Of a stretch of 64,000 nt of DNA, positions 35,530 to 47,467 are shown one piece after another. This DNA is from Cladorhizidae sp. MBARI D1340-BT2 (Eukaryota; Porifera; Demospongiae; Poecilosclerida; Cladorhizidae): assembly GCA_028752905.1 (NCBI GenBank), contig JAQNBH010000010.1, positions 16,271,940 to 16,335,939 of the forward strand. The letters are read 5' to 3'. The notes under the pieces were generated by a model. It was not told where the DNA came from, searched no databases, and worked only from the letters and a program-made list of their open reading frames with translations. Each line of letters begins with the position of its first letter. Positions within the stretch are counted from its first letter, which is position 1. Both the position numbers and the translations under genes were made by a program.

Positions 35530-36135
35530 GGTCTTTCCCAGTTCCTAATTGAGATTACATTCTACATTCTGTAGCATTCTCCAGACCCTTTGTCATCCAG
35601 AGCGATGCCTCCGATATAGGTATCGGTGCAAAGTTGAAACCAAGGAAGAGAAACTATGCGGCCATGGAAATGGGGTGCTTGGCAGTGGTGGAGGGAGTCC
35701 CACACTTCAGTGTCTACATCACTGGAGTGCAGTTCACCATCGTGACGGACCACCACTGCCTCCGCTACATGTCCACAATGAAAGATATCGGAGGCCGACT
35801 ATCCCGCTGGACTCTCCTCCTCCAACCCTACCATTATGAGATACAGCATCGTCCGGGTCGTCACCATTCAAAAGCAGACGGACTGTCGCGGCAGGCTTGG
35901 GATTAGGAAAACACCCCCACTTCACAGCAGGAGGGAGGGGGGGAGTGTCATGGATCCCCCAACTGACCCCCAACATCAAACCAAGACCAAACCCACAAGA
36001 CCATATAAGGTCATAACTGAGAACTGGCATAGGGACCACTCATATGTAACTAGGTTTCTTCGTCCAGGCTTGACAGAGAATTTCTAATGGAGTTATACTG
36101 ACAAGGGATCCTGTATCGCACTGTGCAGAAGACTG
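35530..36135 (+). mobile_element. Ty3/Gypsy fragment: RNase H, polypurine tract, LTR start
   Basis: An RNase H piece reads FVIQSDASDIGIGAKLKPRK then YAAMEMGCLAVVEGV, FTIVTDHHCLRYM, RLSRWTLLLQPYHYEIQHRP and SKADGLSRQAWD with a stop at 35904. An internal deletion lies between GIGA and KPRKRNY. Just downstream is a G/A polypurine run (caggagggagggggggag, to 35946), then TGTCATGG, as expected for an LTR start, with a TATA-like ccatataagg near 36001. RNase H followed at once by the polypurine tract is the end structure of Gmr1-like elements, whose integrase lies upstream of RT. Confidence 0.7.
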
Positions 36136-36153
36136 GTTTTTAGTGTCAGCTCC

Positions 36154-36456
36154 TCACTTCCTCATCGCTTTGAGTTTTACACTCTTTTCTTTTAAATATT
36201 GAACATGATTCTCCCAGTCTCTATACTTTGACTGACATAATAGTTTCGATAGCTTTTTCCCCTTTTGAATGTCTCCTTTTTTCTGTATTCCTCCTTCCTT
36301 GAGCTTCACAAAGCAACGATCTTTTATGGGCAGTACAGTGTATACTAATCCTCCACAATTATAACAATGTTTCTCTGGTTCAATTTGGTGCATTTCTTTC
36401 TGATTCCTGATAACAAGAGACTTATTTGGAAAATATACATCCAGCTTTTTTGTCAT
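36154..36456 (-). CDS. Unrecognised Lys-rich open frame
   Basis: 100 codons, Lys/Glu-rich with HCYNCGGLVYT (a Cys pair) and a helical end WENHVQYLKEKSVKLKAMRK. Composition looks protein-like rather than random, but no family is recognised and no splice context is clear. It lies between the Gypsy LTR and Penelope fragment 2, so it may be part of a transposon. Confidence 0.2.
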   Translation of the reverse strand: MTKKLDVYFPNKSLVIRNQKEMHQIEPEKHCYNCGGLVYTVLPIKDRCFVKLKEGGIQKKGDIQKGKKLSKLLCQSKYRDWENHVQYLKEKSVKLKAMRK

Positions 36457-36459
36457 CCA

Positions 36460-37172
36460 CAGAAGTGCAAGAGATCGCCAGGAAGCTGGAGGATAGAAGG
36501 CACATGAGCTTCAATAATGAACATGTGAGATTTTAAGAAGAGTAAGGAAACAAAAGGACAACCTATAAAAGGAACAGAGTGTAAGGTTACAGGGAGTAGT
36601 GAGGAATATGGAAGAGAATCATGATCTTGTCATCAGACAAGGGACAGACAAAAGTTCTGTTTACAAAGGAGAGTTACATTTCAAAACTGACAGGAATACT
36701 GGAGACCAAAACATGTGGAATATGTAGAAGGATTCTAACAAGGGAAAAGAAAGCAGGGTTAATCATGTATTAAAGAATATGGAGAAATGGCAGAAATATA
36801 ACAACTGCATTATACATTACAATTGGGCCCACTGGAAGTAAACCAACACTGATTTATGGACTCTACAAGATATATAAACATGAGGTTCCCCTTAGGCCAG
36901 TTGTGTCTTATATATGTTCTAAGTTGATAGGACCTTTGATATCACCTCTAGCTGGCAATACAAGTACTTATGAAGTGGATGGATTGTTACCCTTTCTGGA
37001 TTGCACCCTATACAGGAAGGGAGACAGAGAGCTAACTGCAAAAGTTTACAGAAATCCCAACTCGTACCTTGATTATAGATCACATAATCCTACCCATGTT
37101 AGTATAGGAGTGGTAAAGAGCCTGTATGATAGAGCTAGAAGAGTAGTGACTGAGAATAGTGGAGTCATTGTT
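36460..37172 (+). mobile_element. Penelope-like element fragment 2 (RT core deleted)
   Basis: Same family as 17172-19420 but on +. It runs from an EIARKLEDRRHMSFNNEH start (36466), through MILSSDKGQTKVLFTKESYI (near 36620-36680) and GPTGSKPTLIYGLYKIYKHE (36824-36885), to PLISPLAGNTSTY (36933-36970). It then jumps directly to VDGLLPFLDCTLYRKGD and VYRNPNSYLDYRSHNPTHVS, ending RRVVTEN. The central RT with its catalytic motif is missing, so this is a deletion derivative. Its end lies inside a duplicated receptor exon. Confidence 0.8.
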
Positions 37173-38035
37173 TAGGAGCAAAGAAACCCGGTGAATCAAA
37201 TCACTGAAATTAGGCCGGTTCTCTGGTTTCAACTCCCAACATTTCTGTATAACTTTCTTATGCCTAAATTCAATGGAAGAATGTTGGTTATATGGTAAAA
37301 CAATTGTTGATGTAAGAAAAGATAATATTTTGATCTTGTATAACATATTTGATGGGTGAATGTGAATGCACTTAACTAAATTTCAAGGAGCATGAACATT
37401 AACTTGTAACATGGATCTACATAGCATGGGAATCTACTTACTACAGGAAGTGATGTAATAAGATTCACAGTGTAATAATTCTAAACCAAATGTAAATGAT
37501 CATAATAATTATATCAATAATTTGCCTATATCCATTTTGAAATGGAACTCCATGGGAGCACACTGATGATGAGAGTAGAGTGATGTGTAAAAATGGAGGC
37601 ATATGGTCTCATCAAGCAGCAAATGAAAGTAAACAATTTTGCTACAAGACTAGGAATGACTGAAACTTTAAATTTTGATGTTCTTTATAGCAACACTGAC
37701 TCAACTTCACATTACCGGGGGGTTTTACCGATATGTAGAGGTGTATATACCCAAGCAGCCGGTTTTCAGGCCGGGGATTTCCTTTTTTTTTGGCATTATA
37801 AAAATATAAACACTTTTAACCTCACATTGTTGGGGTCTAGAGCATCATAACAAGCTTATGAAGATAGATGTCAGTCATGAAAATTGATTATACAACAGCT
37901 CACACAATACACCACAGTAAAAAATTCAGAGAACTGAATATTCAGATGTGAAATTACATGGAGTCTCTTCCAGAGGTGTCTAACAATAAAATGTCAACAT
38001 TATTATGGTAATTATCTGGATGATAAAATCCTGAG
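37172..38035 (-). pseudogene. Inverted duplicate of RTK last exon and preceding intron
   Basis: Minus strand. An acceptor (gaatttag) at 37264-37265 and exon start HKKVIQKCWELKPENRPNF continue to LIHRVSLLL, nearly identical to exon M at 15619-15713. Homology stops near 37172, where the Penelope-like fragment begins. Sequence up to about 38035 matches the intron before exon M. The other kinase exons are absent, so this is a truncated copy of the receptor gene. Confidence 0.9.
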
Positions 38036-38339
38036 GGAGGAGATTAACTCCCGAGAATTGATAGACAAGTAGATCTCACAGGATGAGTTTGTGCAGGTGC
38101 AGGAACATTATGTCACTTTCATCACTGGAACGTTCCATTTGCCAGAAAAGCTGAAGAAATAAAAAATTAAAAAGTAGCACAGATGTTTTGTGAGGATTTA
38201 TCATTTTCCACTTTTTGGGGATCATAGGTCTAGTATTGTCTGTATTGCTCTTTGGTATTGGTGAGACAGTATCATAGGGAGAACATAGTCCTATTGCACA
38301 AGAGGATCCAACAAGACCAAACTTGTCCTATGGGACAAA

Positions 38340-38420
38340 CAACAATTCCTGGAACCACAAGGCTAATAATTATTCTTATAAGTTTCATGCGTGAGTGGAA
38401 GAACACTGCCTCAGCACATG
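38340..38420 (-). pseudogene. Possible relic of a transmembrane exon
   Basis: One minus frame reads AEAVFFHSRMKLIRIIISLV then VPGIVVCPIG, which aligns loosely in position and hydrophobicity with the EAEVTIRH and transmembrane part of exon F. A stop lies just upstream. Tentative. Confidence 0.2.
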
Positions 38421-39139
38421 TTTACTATTTATTCTATCAGATGTTATCTTACTATGTAAAAGATACCTCTTGCCATACCAACAAATATAATAAAAAAGAT
38501 AAGAAAATAAATAATAGTTTATTAACCAATTAATATGCTAATTCTGTGATCTCTTCCTTCAGATATAAGCTTGATTGCTTGCAGTACCATAGTGAAGCCA
38601 CTTCTACTGCTTGTACTACATACTCTGAAAAGAGCAATGACTAAAATGCCTCTTAGAAAAAACAATAACCGTAGGTTGGAAAGGCTGTCCAGGAATATCA
38701 ATTAAAAGAGAGATGAGCCTCACCAGTCATGTGCAATATTGTGACCACACCATTTCCTCGTCAACAGGTAGAAGAAAACCTGAATGGCCGAAGCTGTTCA
38801 AGTCATTCTGGTGCCTATAATCCTATACTAGTAGTACTGTACATACAAGGGCTGCTTCTCAGATTTACCTCTACAAAATATTCTCTGTTCTTGAAACCAA
38901 CAGCAGGAACTACAGGGAGGGAGAGTAAATATTTTGTAACGGTTATTTTGTAACATATGTTACAACTGAAACTAATCCATGGGATTTTCTCCTCCACCTT
39001 ATCTCATGCCACAAATGCACACAAATACAGACAACAAACAATAAGTCTTGAGTAAAATAAAATTGAGAGAGTGAGAGGTCTTGTAATAGATACTATGAGC
39101 TACATTCGGATGACTCATTTGCTATTATTATGGATTTAC

Positions 39140-39351
39140 CTTCATCACCCAAGATAATGATACCTGCTGAAGCAGGAGTCAAGGTTGGACTTGAATTAGT
39201 AGGTTTAATAATTTCTAGCCTTGCAAACAAATGCTCACGAGATTCAACTAAATCATCCTTGAGTGAGAAGCTTACATTCCCTATAGGATTGCCAGTATTC
39301 AGGGTCATATATATCCATTATCACTGAGGTCATCCAGGTAGTCAGAGGATG
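39140..39351 (-). pseudogene. Calx-beta second-half exon with frameshift
   Basis: Minus strand, acceptor ..catttcag and donor gtaaat. Reads SSDYLDDLSDNGYI, then a frame change to TLNTGNPIGNVSFSLKDDLV and LTPASAGIIILGDEG. The length is 212 nt, one less than a multiple of three, so a one-base deletion explains the shift. A clear Calx-beta paralogue, not a copy of exons B or D. Confidence 0.8.
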
Positions 39352-40763
39352 CTGAAATGAAAGTGACATGAAAGCAGTTAAAATTCTAAAGTGGTATGGT
39401 AATACATACAGAAATTATTCGAACTATAATGTTAATTTGTCTTAAAATATTTGGTAGAATATACTCAAGTCAAATTTGTATGATTACTCTCAGCTGACAT
39501 CATATACCATATACTTTAACATTTATCTTTAAATTAGCTTTTTAACATTCTAAAATTTAATTTTATTTCAAATGTTTCAACCGAAATTCAAAAACAAGAT
39601 TTAAAGATAAATCTTGAAGTCATACGTCTAAAGTTCTATTTATTGTATATCTGCTACATTTCAATATAATGATATACAAATTGAAGAAAGAGTATAATTT
39701 AAATAAATACAATGCCCATTCTGAAAACAATTTTGCCATTTAGATATTTCTTGAGAAAAAGGCAACATTCTCTTCTGAACAGCTTTGGTGTCAACTCCAA
39801 GCATGATGTTCAATTCTTGGATAACGTATGACATGTGCTTCAAATTTTATTATAATAAAGCTAACAACATGGCTAAAGAAAATTATCACTTGTTAAAACC
39901 TCTTCTACCTCTGACAGGTGAGCTCTTAGGAAAGTGTCTCAGTTGTAGAAGCTTTACAGAAGGGCAACTTGCTTAATATACAGTAGTGAATAAGTACACT
40001 ATTTATTCAATCGCAGGGGGTCAAGTAGTCATAGTATTGTAGTCTACTGTGTTCTAGTTATCACATCAGTTCATAGAATTTACATTGAGCAACCTATTAA
40101 AGGCATTTGGGAAAAAATACAATTAAAAAAATTAAAAAATTATGATATAAAAGAGTATTTGTATGACGGATTTACAGAATACACTTCAGTTGCACCAATT
40201 ATATTATTATTATTTTTTGGAAGAGTTAACATTTGCTATACACTATTATGCTCAAGATTGAGGACATAAATCGAGAGTTAGTGATTTTTAGCTGAATATA
40301 TATCAACAACTAGAGCATCTAGTCGTACATTTGAGAGAGTACAATTTCAAGTTGATTATAATTTATTGAGAAGGTTATTGTAACAATAAATAGAAAATGA
40401 AGAAAATAAGTCTACTTTTAGTTTAAATACATTTGAAAAACTATTACAAGGAGATTGTGTTTAGAAATCTCACTATCCAAATCCACTTACCATTAGCAGT
40501 TCCACTTATCAAAGAGATCTAAAGAAGTACCTCAGTCAATGTGTTGTCACTGTGCATTGCGACCATCAACATTACTTTGTGATCATACTCAAGGTGCATT
40601 CATGCAACAAATAACAGGATCTACCAATAAATATATAGAATTAGTACTATTTACATGTAAGTTACAATTTAAAATTCTTTCCACCTACTTCCACCTAATT
40701 TATGCTTGAAATTGATCTTTTGAGCTATCGTGTTGATGTGGCTGTATGGCTATAATATATTGG

Positions 40764-40915
40764 CAACATACTGGAAGTTGGTATTTCCAATATAAAATGC
40801 TACAATATACCGCAATACACTCGGAGTGGGATATTTCCGATATAAAATTCTATAATAATTATATCTCTGGCAATACACTGGGAGTTGGTATATACTATAT
40901 AAAATGTTATATTTA
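40764..40915. repeat. Degenerate tandem repeat, 3 units of about 50-58 bp
   Basis: Units begin near 40764, 40813 and 40871, each with caayayactsggagttgg followed by atataaaat. Confidence 0.75.
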
Positions 40916-40939
40916 TCATAATTATTTACAATAACCCAA

Positions 40940-41135
40940 AATATGATGACTTCTTCAGAAGCAGGATCCAAGCTTACACGTGGGTGTACAACTTCAAAAA
41001 TTTAGGCTTGCAGATAAATTTTCAACAGGTTAAACAATCGAATCACGAATGAGTGAGAAAGAGTAATTAATTGTAGGATTGCTAGCAATCAAGATTATCA
41101 TTCCAACATTGCTGAGGTCATTCAGGTAGTCAGAG
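40940..41135 (-). pseudogene. Calx-beta second-half exon with several stops
   Basis: After the acceptor (ctttatttcag) reads SDYLNDLSNVGMIILIASN, TINYSFSLIRDSIV, then TAA. The remainder has TGA stops and a frame change to RVSLDPASEEVII. The donor is lost. Same subfamily as 39140-39351 but older. Confidence 0.75.
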
Positions 41136-41624
41136 CTGAAATAAAGTAAATTAGAAAATAGTATTATTTTACATGCATGTATGAATATTTAAATGATACA
41201 AAAAGCTTCAGATATGACCAATTCCCACTGGATACAGTAATTTATGGCAACATGCTTGCTACCAAAAATAATATAATAATTCAAATGTAGGTGTTAGGCT
41301 GCCAATCATGATGATTACAAATACTAGTTTGTTTGGAAAAGCTACCTACTATTGTTATTCTATCACACACTTTGGCATTGCAAAGATTAATAACAGTAAT
41401 AACAACAGTTTTCAGTTAAAAAAAAAAAAGCATGTTCACAGTATTTCTCTATTATCATTATCCTGTAAAGTTGAGAGTGAGTGGTAAACTTGATAATATT
41501 AATGCAAAACATCTGACATGTTATGGCATCCGTTATAAAAAAAGGTAAGGCTCATGAATAATCACAATTTTTCCTATTTATGAATGATAGCAGTGAAAAG
41601 GAAGGTGAATCCACCTATGCTTAC

Positions 41625-41762
41625 CTGGGAATTCATGTAGTGAATTCTGATATTGTTGCAGGTTTATTATACGAAGTGCAGTCAGCACTTATTGTAAAAA
41701 TAGTCCCGTTATTTGGTCTCCATATCAGATCTGTATCACTGATGGCAATGTGGATGATGGAC
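41625..41762 (-). pseudogene. Possible extracellular exon, unrecognised
   Basis: 138 nt between an AG and a strong donor (cccag/gtaagc). The open frame reads SIIHIAISDTDLIWRPNNGT then IFTISADCTSYNKPATISEF, with TGA just before the donor. The position between Calx-beta relics suggests it belonged to the same gene. Weak. Confidence 0.25.
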
Positions 41763-41769
41763 CTCAAGG

Positions 41770-43880
41770 TAAATTGTATTGAAATAGCTGTAAAAATATT
41801 CCTGTAAATGCTATAAAAATTTACCACGACTAATAATGATATTTTCCTTGATGGTTATTGTTGTTACTGAAGAATTTCCTGAGAAAGCAGTAGGTCAACA
41901 CAGTCCATCATTGTAATCACCTTTACACCATTATGTAAATACTTACTGCTGTATGGACAGGCATTAGAGCTAGATCTCACCACAGACTGAGAAGCATTCT
42001 TCGTTATTTACTAGAAAAATCACACTTTGTCTGTCAGCTCTTGACCAAGTAGGAAATAAAAGCCAAGGATTCCATGACTCAGGTCAAGTAAGAATCAGTC
42101 CCAGCCAACTGCCAGATTTTGAGAAGCATAATTATAATAGTTGCACATATTCTATAATCTGCATCACTGCTAATATTTCAAACAAGAGAGCAACTAGAAC
42201 TTTTGGCAAACGTTTTTTTGCATTTTGGGTAACTAAATTATATCAGCTGGAATAGGAAAATATGTGTTGTTGATAATAGTGATGTTTTTAGAGTCCGGAT
42301 CCAACAATATAACATTATCCATAAAGATTACTCTTTCAAAATGCAATTAACTATCCTAAAGGTAAGTCACCTAACCCTAGTGATTGATTTAGGTAGCATC
42401 AGTCTATATACATTTCCTGCTGCTAAATGAAGTTCAGAATTCTCTATGTTAATAGTACAGCACTGACAGCAGATAAAGAGGGAAAGTGTACACTTTATGG
42501 TAAGGCCATGAAAATTGATGTGTGTACATCATGCCAGATAAATTGATATCTGGTTTGGCCTTCAAGAGTGTAGCAGCCATATTTATTGGCGCATAGAGTT
42601 CATAAGAAAGCATTATTGACTGTGATAGAACATATGTCCACCAAATTAGCCCTTTAAAGATTTGGTAGCTTTAACCTGATTAGTTGAACCGCACATGGAA
42701 GCTATATCAGTGTAATATTTTATTCACTAGCCAAAAAGTAGCCACCTCTCTGTTGTTTTGCCTAACTAAGATCTAAAGTATGCTGGATGAGGAAACTCTG
42801 AATGCTGTCCTAGTATCTAAGTATTCTAGATATAACCTTCAGTGTCTCTAGTTTATGAAGCTTATAACACAAGATACTATATCCAAACCTTAATTGAACT
42901 AGTTATCAAGTAGACTACCATGTAAAACAAAATTTAGATATCAACTCCCTGAGAATTCCCTTGGTTATATTTAGATATTTTCTGGTCTGAATGACTAGAA
43001 CAAGAACAAACAAAGTTTATAACAGACTGACTTCCATGCAACTACTAATAAATTATATTGACCTTTCAACATAAAGCTAGAGTTCCATGTTAACTATCGC
43101 GATATTTTTCTAGTGGGTTAAGATATATAAAAGAAGACACTACTGCAGTTGTCTTTGTTGTTGATGTTTGATATGTGTTGTTTCACAAACAACAATGTTG
43201 AATGAGGATGTAACACGACAACAATAGACCAAAAAATTACTAGAAAAGAACAAAATTGTTATACTGCTTTTTTAAACCTGCATAATGGCAAACAGTTATC
43301 TCACTGTCTGACTTGGTTATATAGTCTTAAATGGTAATAATAGGTCACCTAACTGGTTTTGGTACATATTTTCTTTCTTTTTTTTCTTGACAAGTCGATC
43401 CAAGGTAACAGATATATTTTAATAATTTTTGGGGGGTTGTGGGGGACTTATGTCATTCTCTAGTGGTTAGAGCCAGACCAAGTATTGATGAAATGATTGT
43501 CTGAAAGAGATTTCGCCTCTCCATCAAATCTTGAAAAGTAGTTCCTAGGTATCAAGTGAGCTCTGTCAAACACTTTGATTACCATAAGCATTAGGGTGGA
43601 ATGCAGCTTTCTTTTTGTGCAGAGGTCTAAGCTTATGATAATCAAGCAACATAACTGCAAGCATTTTTGAAAGTCTCGGGGAAGCCTAACAGGAAAACTT
43701 GTGCTTACTAATGTAGGATTTTACAAATGGTTTGACAGAGCTCACTTGAGTCTGCATGCTTCGTGATGACACATCTCAAAAGGAATGGGCAAACTACCAT
43801 ATTCATGCATATAATTACTTTATAGGATAATAAACTTTCTGCCAGCACCTTTAATCTGATTGGCCTGTTAAATTTATTGT
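41770..43880. other. Gene-free stretch
   Basis: AT-rich sequence without recognisable exons or repeats, apart from short G and T runs near 43380-43445 and a weak tRNA A-box-like word (tagtggttagagcc) at 43459. Confidence 0.4.
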
Positions 43881-43886
43881 ACTTAC

Positions 43887-44014
43887 CAATAGCAGGTCCG
43901 AGATATTGAAATAGCTACATCGATCTGTATACTGTTACCATGTAGGACTCCAACTGTCATGACTACCATGCCATTGAATTCAATAAGGTGCATTGATGAC
44001 TCCAATAACAGCAT
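43887..44014 (-). pseudogene. Calx-beta first-half exon with one-base deletion
   Basis: Acceptor ..aaatgttacag, donor gtaagt. Reads DAVIGVINAPY in one frame, then IEFNGMVVMTVGVLHGNSIQ and VAISISRT in the next. Length 128 nt, one short of a phase-1 exon of 129, consistent with a single deletion. The Asn-rich open frame just upstream (44015-44310) is intronic. Confidence 0.7.
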
Positions 44015-44717
44015 CTGTAACATTTAAACAAATATATCATTTTCATCAATTCATACTTCGTGCTGTTGTTTATCACAGTATTGTTCACTATACTAATATT
44101 AGAAACAAATCCATCCTTAGTAATCCTTTCCATTGCAAGATAATTATTCATTATACAAGATATATTTGCAATCCCCTTTCTTCCTCTGACTGCTCTTCTT
44201 GATCTCCTCTGGTGTGTACATGTACCAAAATACTTTTGAAATGTCAAATTATATTTGTGAAAAATATTATCACAGCTGCTAGTTTCTGTGAAACTAAGCA
44301 TACTTATCATTTATCATTAGCTTACCTACTCACTTAGTTTCATCTAGGAATTTGTATTTGTGCATATATATACACTAATGAAATGTTTTCATTGCTTTCC
44401 AAAACATAGAAGCAATACTCATTTGACTGGTGGAGGTTTAACAAACTTGGAAATCCTTATATATAAAAAAGTATATAGCTATGTATCAAGTGAAAATTTT
44501 ACTTGTACATGCCCAAAACTTTTGTAGCAATAACGTTAAAAAATTTATTTCAGGTTCAAGGTATGAGAGGGGGCAAGGAGTGAAAAGATTAAAAATGGCT
44601 GACAATCTCAGCTTCAATGATTAAAGGTCTCTGTTTGGCTTTGACTGTGATTTATCGAATGCCTTCTTTGGAGAAAGCTGCACAAGCACTAATGCCTATT
44701 TGGAATTCCTGAGAAAT

Positions 44718-44925
44718 GAAGCACTTCATGATGGATACCTATGCTGTAGGTCTTATTATAGACATAGTGATTACTCCAGAATTGATGCCTATGCTGTAGG
44801 TTTGGTATTGACATAGTGAAGAGTTCCGGGATAGGTGTCTATGCTGTATGTTTGTTATAGACATAATGAAGCACTCCAGGATGGATGCCTATGCTGTGGG
44901 TTTTGTTATAGACATAGTGTGACAG
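44718..44925. repeat. 50-bp tandem repeat, 4 copies
   Basis: The word cctatgctgtrgg (or tctatgctgtatg) starts at 44738, 44788, 44838 and 44888, exactly 50 bp apart; each is followed by ttatagacatagtgaa-like sequence. Confidence 0.9.
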
Positions 44926-46650
44926 CACTATGTTGTTGTTTTTGCCTACGTCAATGTAGCTAATTCCAATACCAAATTGCAGCTAATTGTATTTTGATAT
45001 TAAAATATTATTCTTTTTAAAAGAACATAAAGTAATGGACAATTGGTTAAGTAAAAATCTGAACTAATTACAATGATTTTCGCTCAGACCACTTCGATCT
45101 TATATATATGACATCCTTAGCCACCTTTATTTATAGCTAGCTGCTAGCTACTCAAGCTACACACATTTTTTAGCCTTTTACTTTTGCCAAAAAGGACAAT
45201 GCTTGCTGTCACTTCATTAACTGAGGTGTTACTTTAGATTTTAGTAGCAGAAGGTTAGTGTAGCCTTGCCAACTACCAGATTGAGTTGGATTTCAACATG
45301 CAAGCTCCAGCAAAGATTTATAGTAATGTCCTCCTAGTTAAGAGTGCCCCCATATGGACTCAAAAATCAATGGGAGGGGGCGTAAAGGGTTAACAATGGT
45401 GCATAGATTGTAAATGTTTTACTTTTCCACATAATTAGAAAAGAGCCAATATATGTAGCTAAAGGTAGCCAGATTGATTGAGCAAAAATTGTTCATGTGT
45501 CAGTAGTGCTGCACATGGAGAACATAGCTGTGAACTAAAGCACAGTGAAATATAAATTTGTAATTTATGTAGTTAGTTTAAATGTTACTATCATAGTTTC
45601 CAGTTATAAAAAACAATGTCAAGTTCAGATGTTGAAAGATAGAAAATGATCACTCCTGGAAAACCAATGGCTGATTTTGGTGTCACTGTGAACATAATAA
45701 TTATAAATCCTATTACAGTAACTTGGCTTACTTTTTCTTCATTAGAAACTTTATATAATTTTTGCAATAAATATCCATACCATTATGGCCTATCAGTAGT
45801 CGTATAGATAGGCAAGAACATCTATTACTCCCAGAGCATGAGTTAAATGATGGAGTAGCCTCTGTGCACATCCGTATGTCTTGCATGTATGTGTAACTGA
45901 TAGCCTTATGATGGTAGCGTGTTATAAATTAATCTTGTGTATACACAGACAACATATATATTACTTTAGTGTGTCTTTCTAATTATTTCCTGATAATAGT
46001 GGTTAGTGGTTTACGATGTGATGAACTCGAGATTCAATGATATCTATGGTGTCCCTCTTCAAATTAATATGCACTAGTGATAGATACTGAGGGGTTGCTA
46101 GGGTTCCACAAAACCCACCTTTCTGACTGCCGAACATTGCGATATCTTTTTCAGTTTTGAACTAGCTTTAATCACCTCAGAACAAAACAGCATAGAATCT
46201 AACTTCTGACCTAGTTTTAACCTTTTATAATGCTACACGCACAATAATTGGTGCATTCTTAAGTGCAAAAGCCATTATATTGGCACTCACTGCACATGCT
46301 CAGTGATTCAGCATTTTTTCAATAATTATAATAAATCATATTGTAGAGTGATTCATGAGCTACAGTTGAAGCACAAAATCGCATTTGTACCTTGTTCGTT
46401 GGCTGAGCTACAGTGCTCAGAGTTTGTGGCTCTGCTCCCAGTTGGAAAAGAGGTACGTTGTTACATTTTGAATAAACAGCTAGCTAGCTAACTCGCTAAA
46501 TAGAACGCTTTATAACTTCACTAGACTTTTCCCTCCCCCTTCCTCCATGTAGAGTGGCTGTCTACTCTTGTAAACAATAGCTAGCTGACTCGCCTGTATC
46601 TTTACGACTTTACAAGCCATTTCCCTCAACTTTCCTCTTATGTAGAATGG
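44926..46650. other. Gene-free stretch
   Basis: No exon or transposon recognised. 46470-46640 has two similar segments (agctagctaactcgc / agctagctgactcgc, each followed by a tgtctactct stretch), probably the 5' end of the piggyBac-like element. Confidence 0.4.
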
Positions 46651-46659
46651 CTGTCTACT

Positions 46660-47275
46660 CTGGTAAATAAGTACTTGCTATACTTGATGAAAGTGACTGG
46701 AACAACTCAGATGAAGATGACCTGAGCAATTTGGAAGACTTCACGACTCAAATCACCCCACTTAATGATGTTCAAGGCAGTTTAGTCTCAAGGACCTAGT
46801 ACTTCTCCTTTGCATCCTTTGCGTACCCCTTCAGCTCCTCCTACTCGCTCATCCTCTTCTACACTTGAACTCCCTTCTATAGCTAATCGTGCTAGAATCA
46901 GTGCTATCCCTTTCAATCCTTCACCATTTACTGCTCAAACTGGACCTTCTACGCTCCTTGATTCTAAAGCCACTCCACTCGATTTCTTCATGATGATTTT
47001 TAATGATACCATTTTCAAGCTGATAGTGGATCAAACTAACCTCGATGCAGCTCAAAACCCACCAAGTGGTCGATATTCTTGGGTTGATATGTGTGTGAGT
47101 GAAATTAGTTTTTTGGGGTATAGTCATAGCGATGGGGTTACATTAAGTTCCTCAGATGGAAGATTATTGGTGTTCCGATGCTCTTTTGAGAGTTCCTGGC
47201 ATTGTGGATGGAATGCCAATAAATCGTTTCAAACTCATTGAGTTGCTTACACTTGAATACATTGAACAGTTAAAT
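46660..47275 (+). mobile_element. piggyBac-like transposase, N-terminal part only
   Basis: An acidic leader DESDWNNSDEDDLSNLEDF (near 46690) precedes, after a stop, FTAQTGPSTLLDSKATPLDF and FMMIFNDTIFKLIVDQTN with RYSWVDMCVSEI. After a frameshift, PQMEDYWCSDALLRVPGIV and DGMPINRFKLI (from 47150) follow. These match the start of the DDE_Tnp_1_7 (piggyBac) domain. All catalytic Asp positions lie beyond the truncation, so it cannot be active. Confidence 0.82.
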
Positions 47276-47467
47276 TTTCTTTCTTTATAACAACTTACAG
47301 CCAACATGCTCTGGTTCTCTTCAAGGCAATAGTGAAATAACAACATGAGGTGAGGCACAAATAAATAAATATGTTAATCATATACTCATCGTAGCATTTA
47401 GATTTATAATATCAGTGTACAATTATACTGCACAATTGAGTATTGTGCATTATCGTTATCCACTGAC

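Noticed and set aside
43963..44310. 115-codon Asn-rich minus-strand open frame as a gene
   Set aside because: It runs through an intron-like part into a Calx-beta exon in the wrong frame for half of that exon; better explained as the pseudoexon at 43887-44014.
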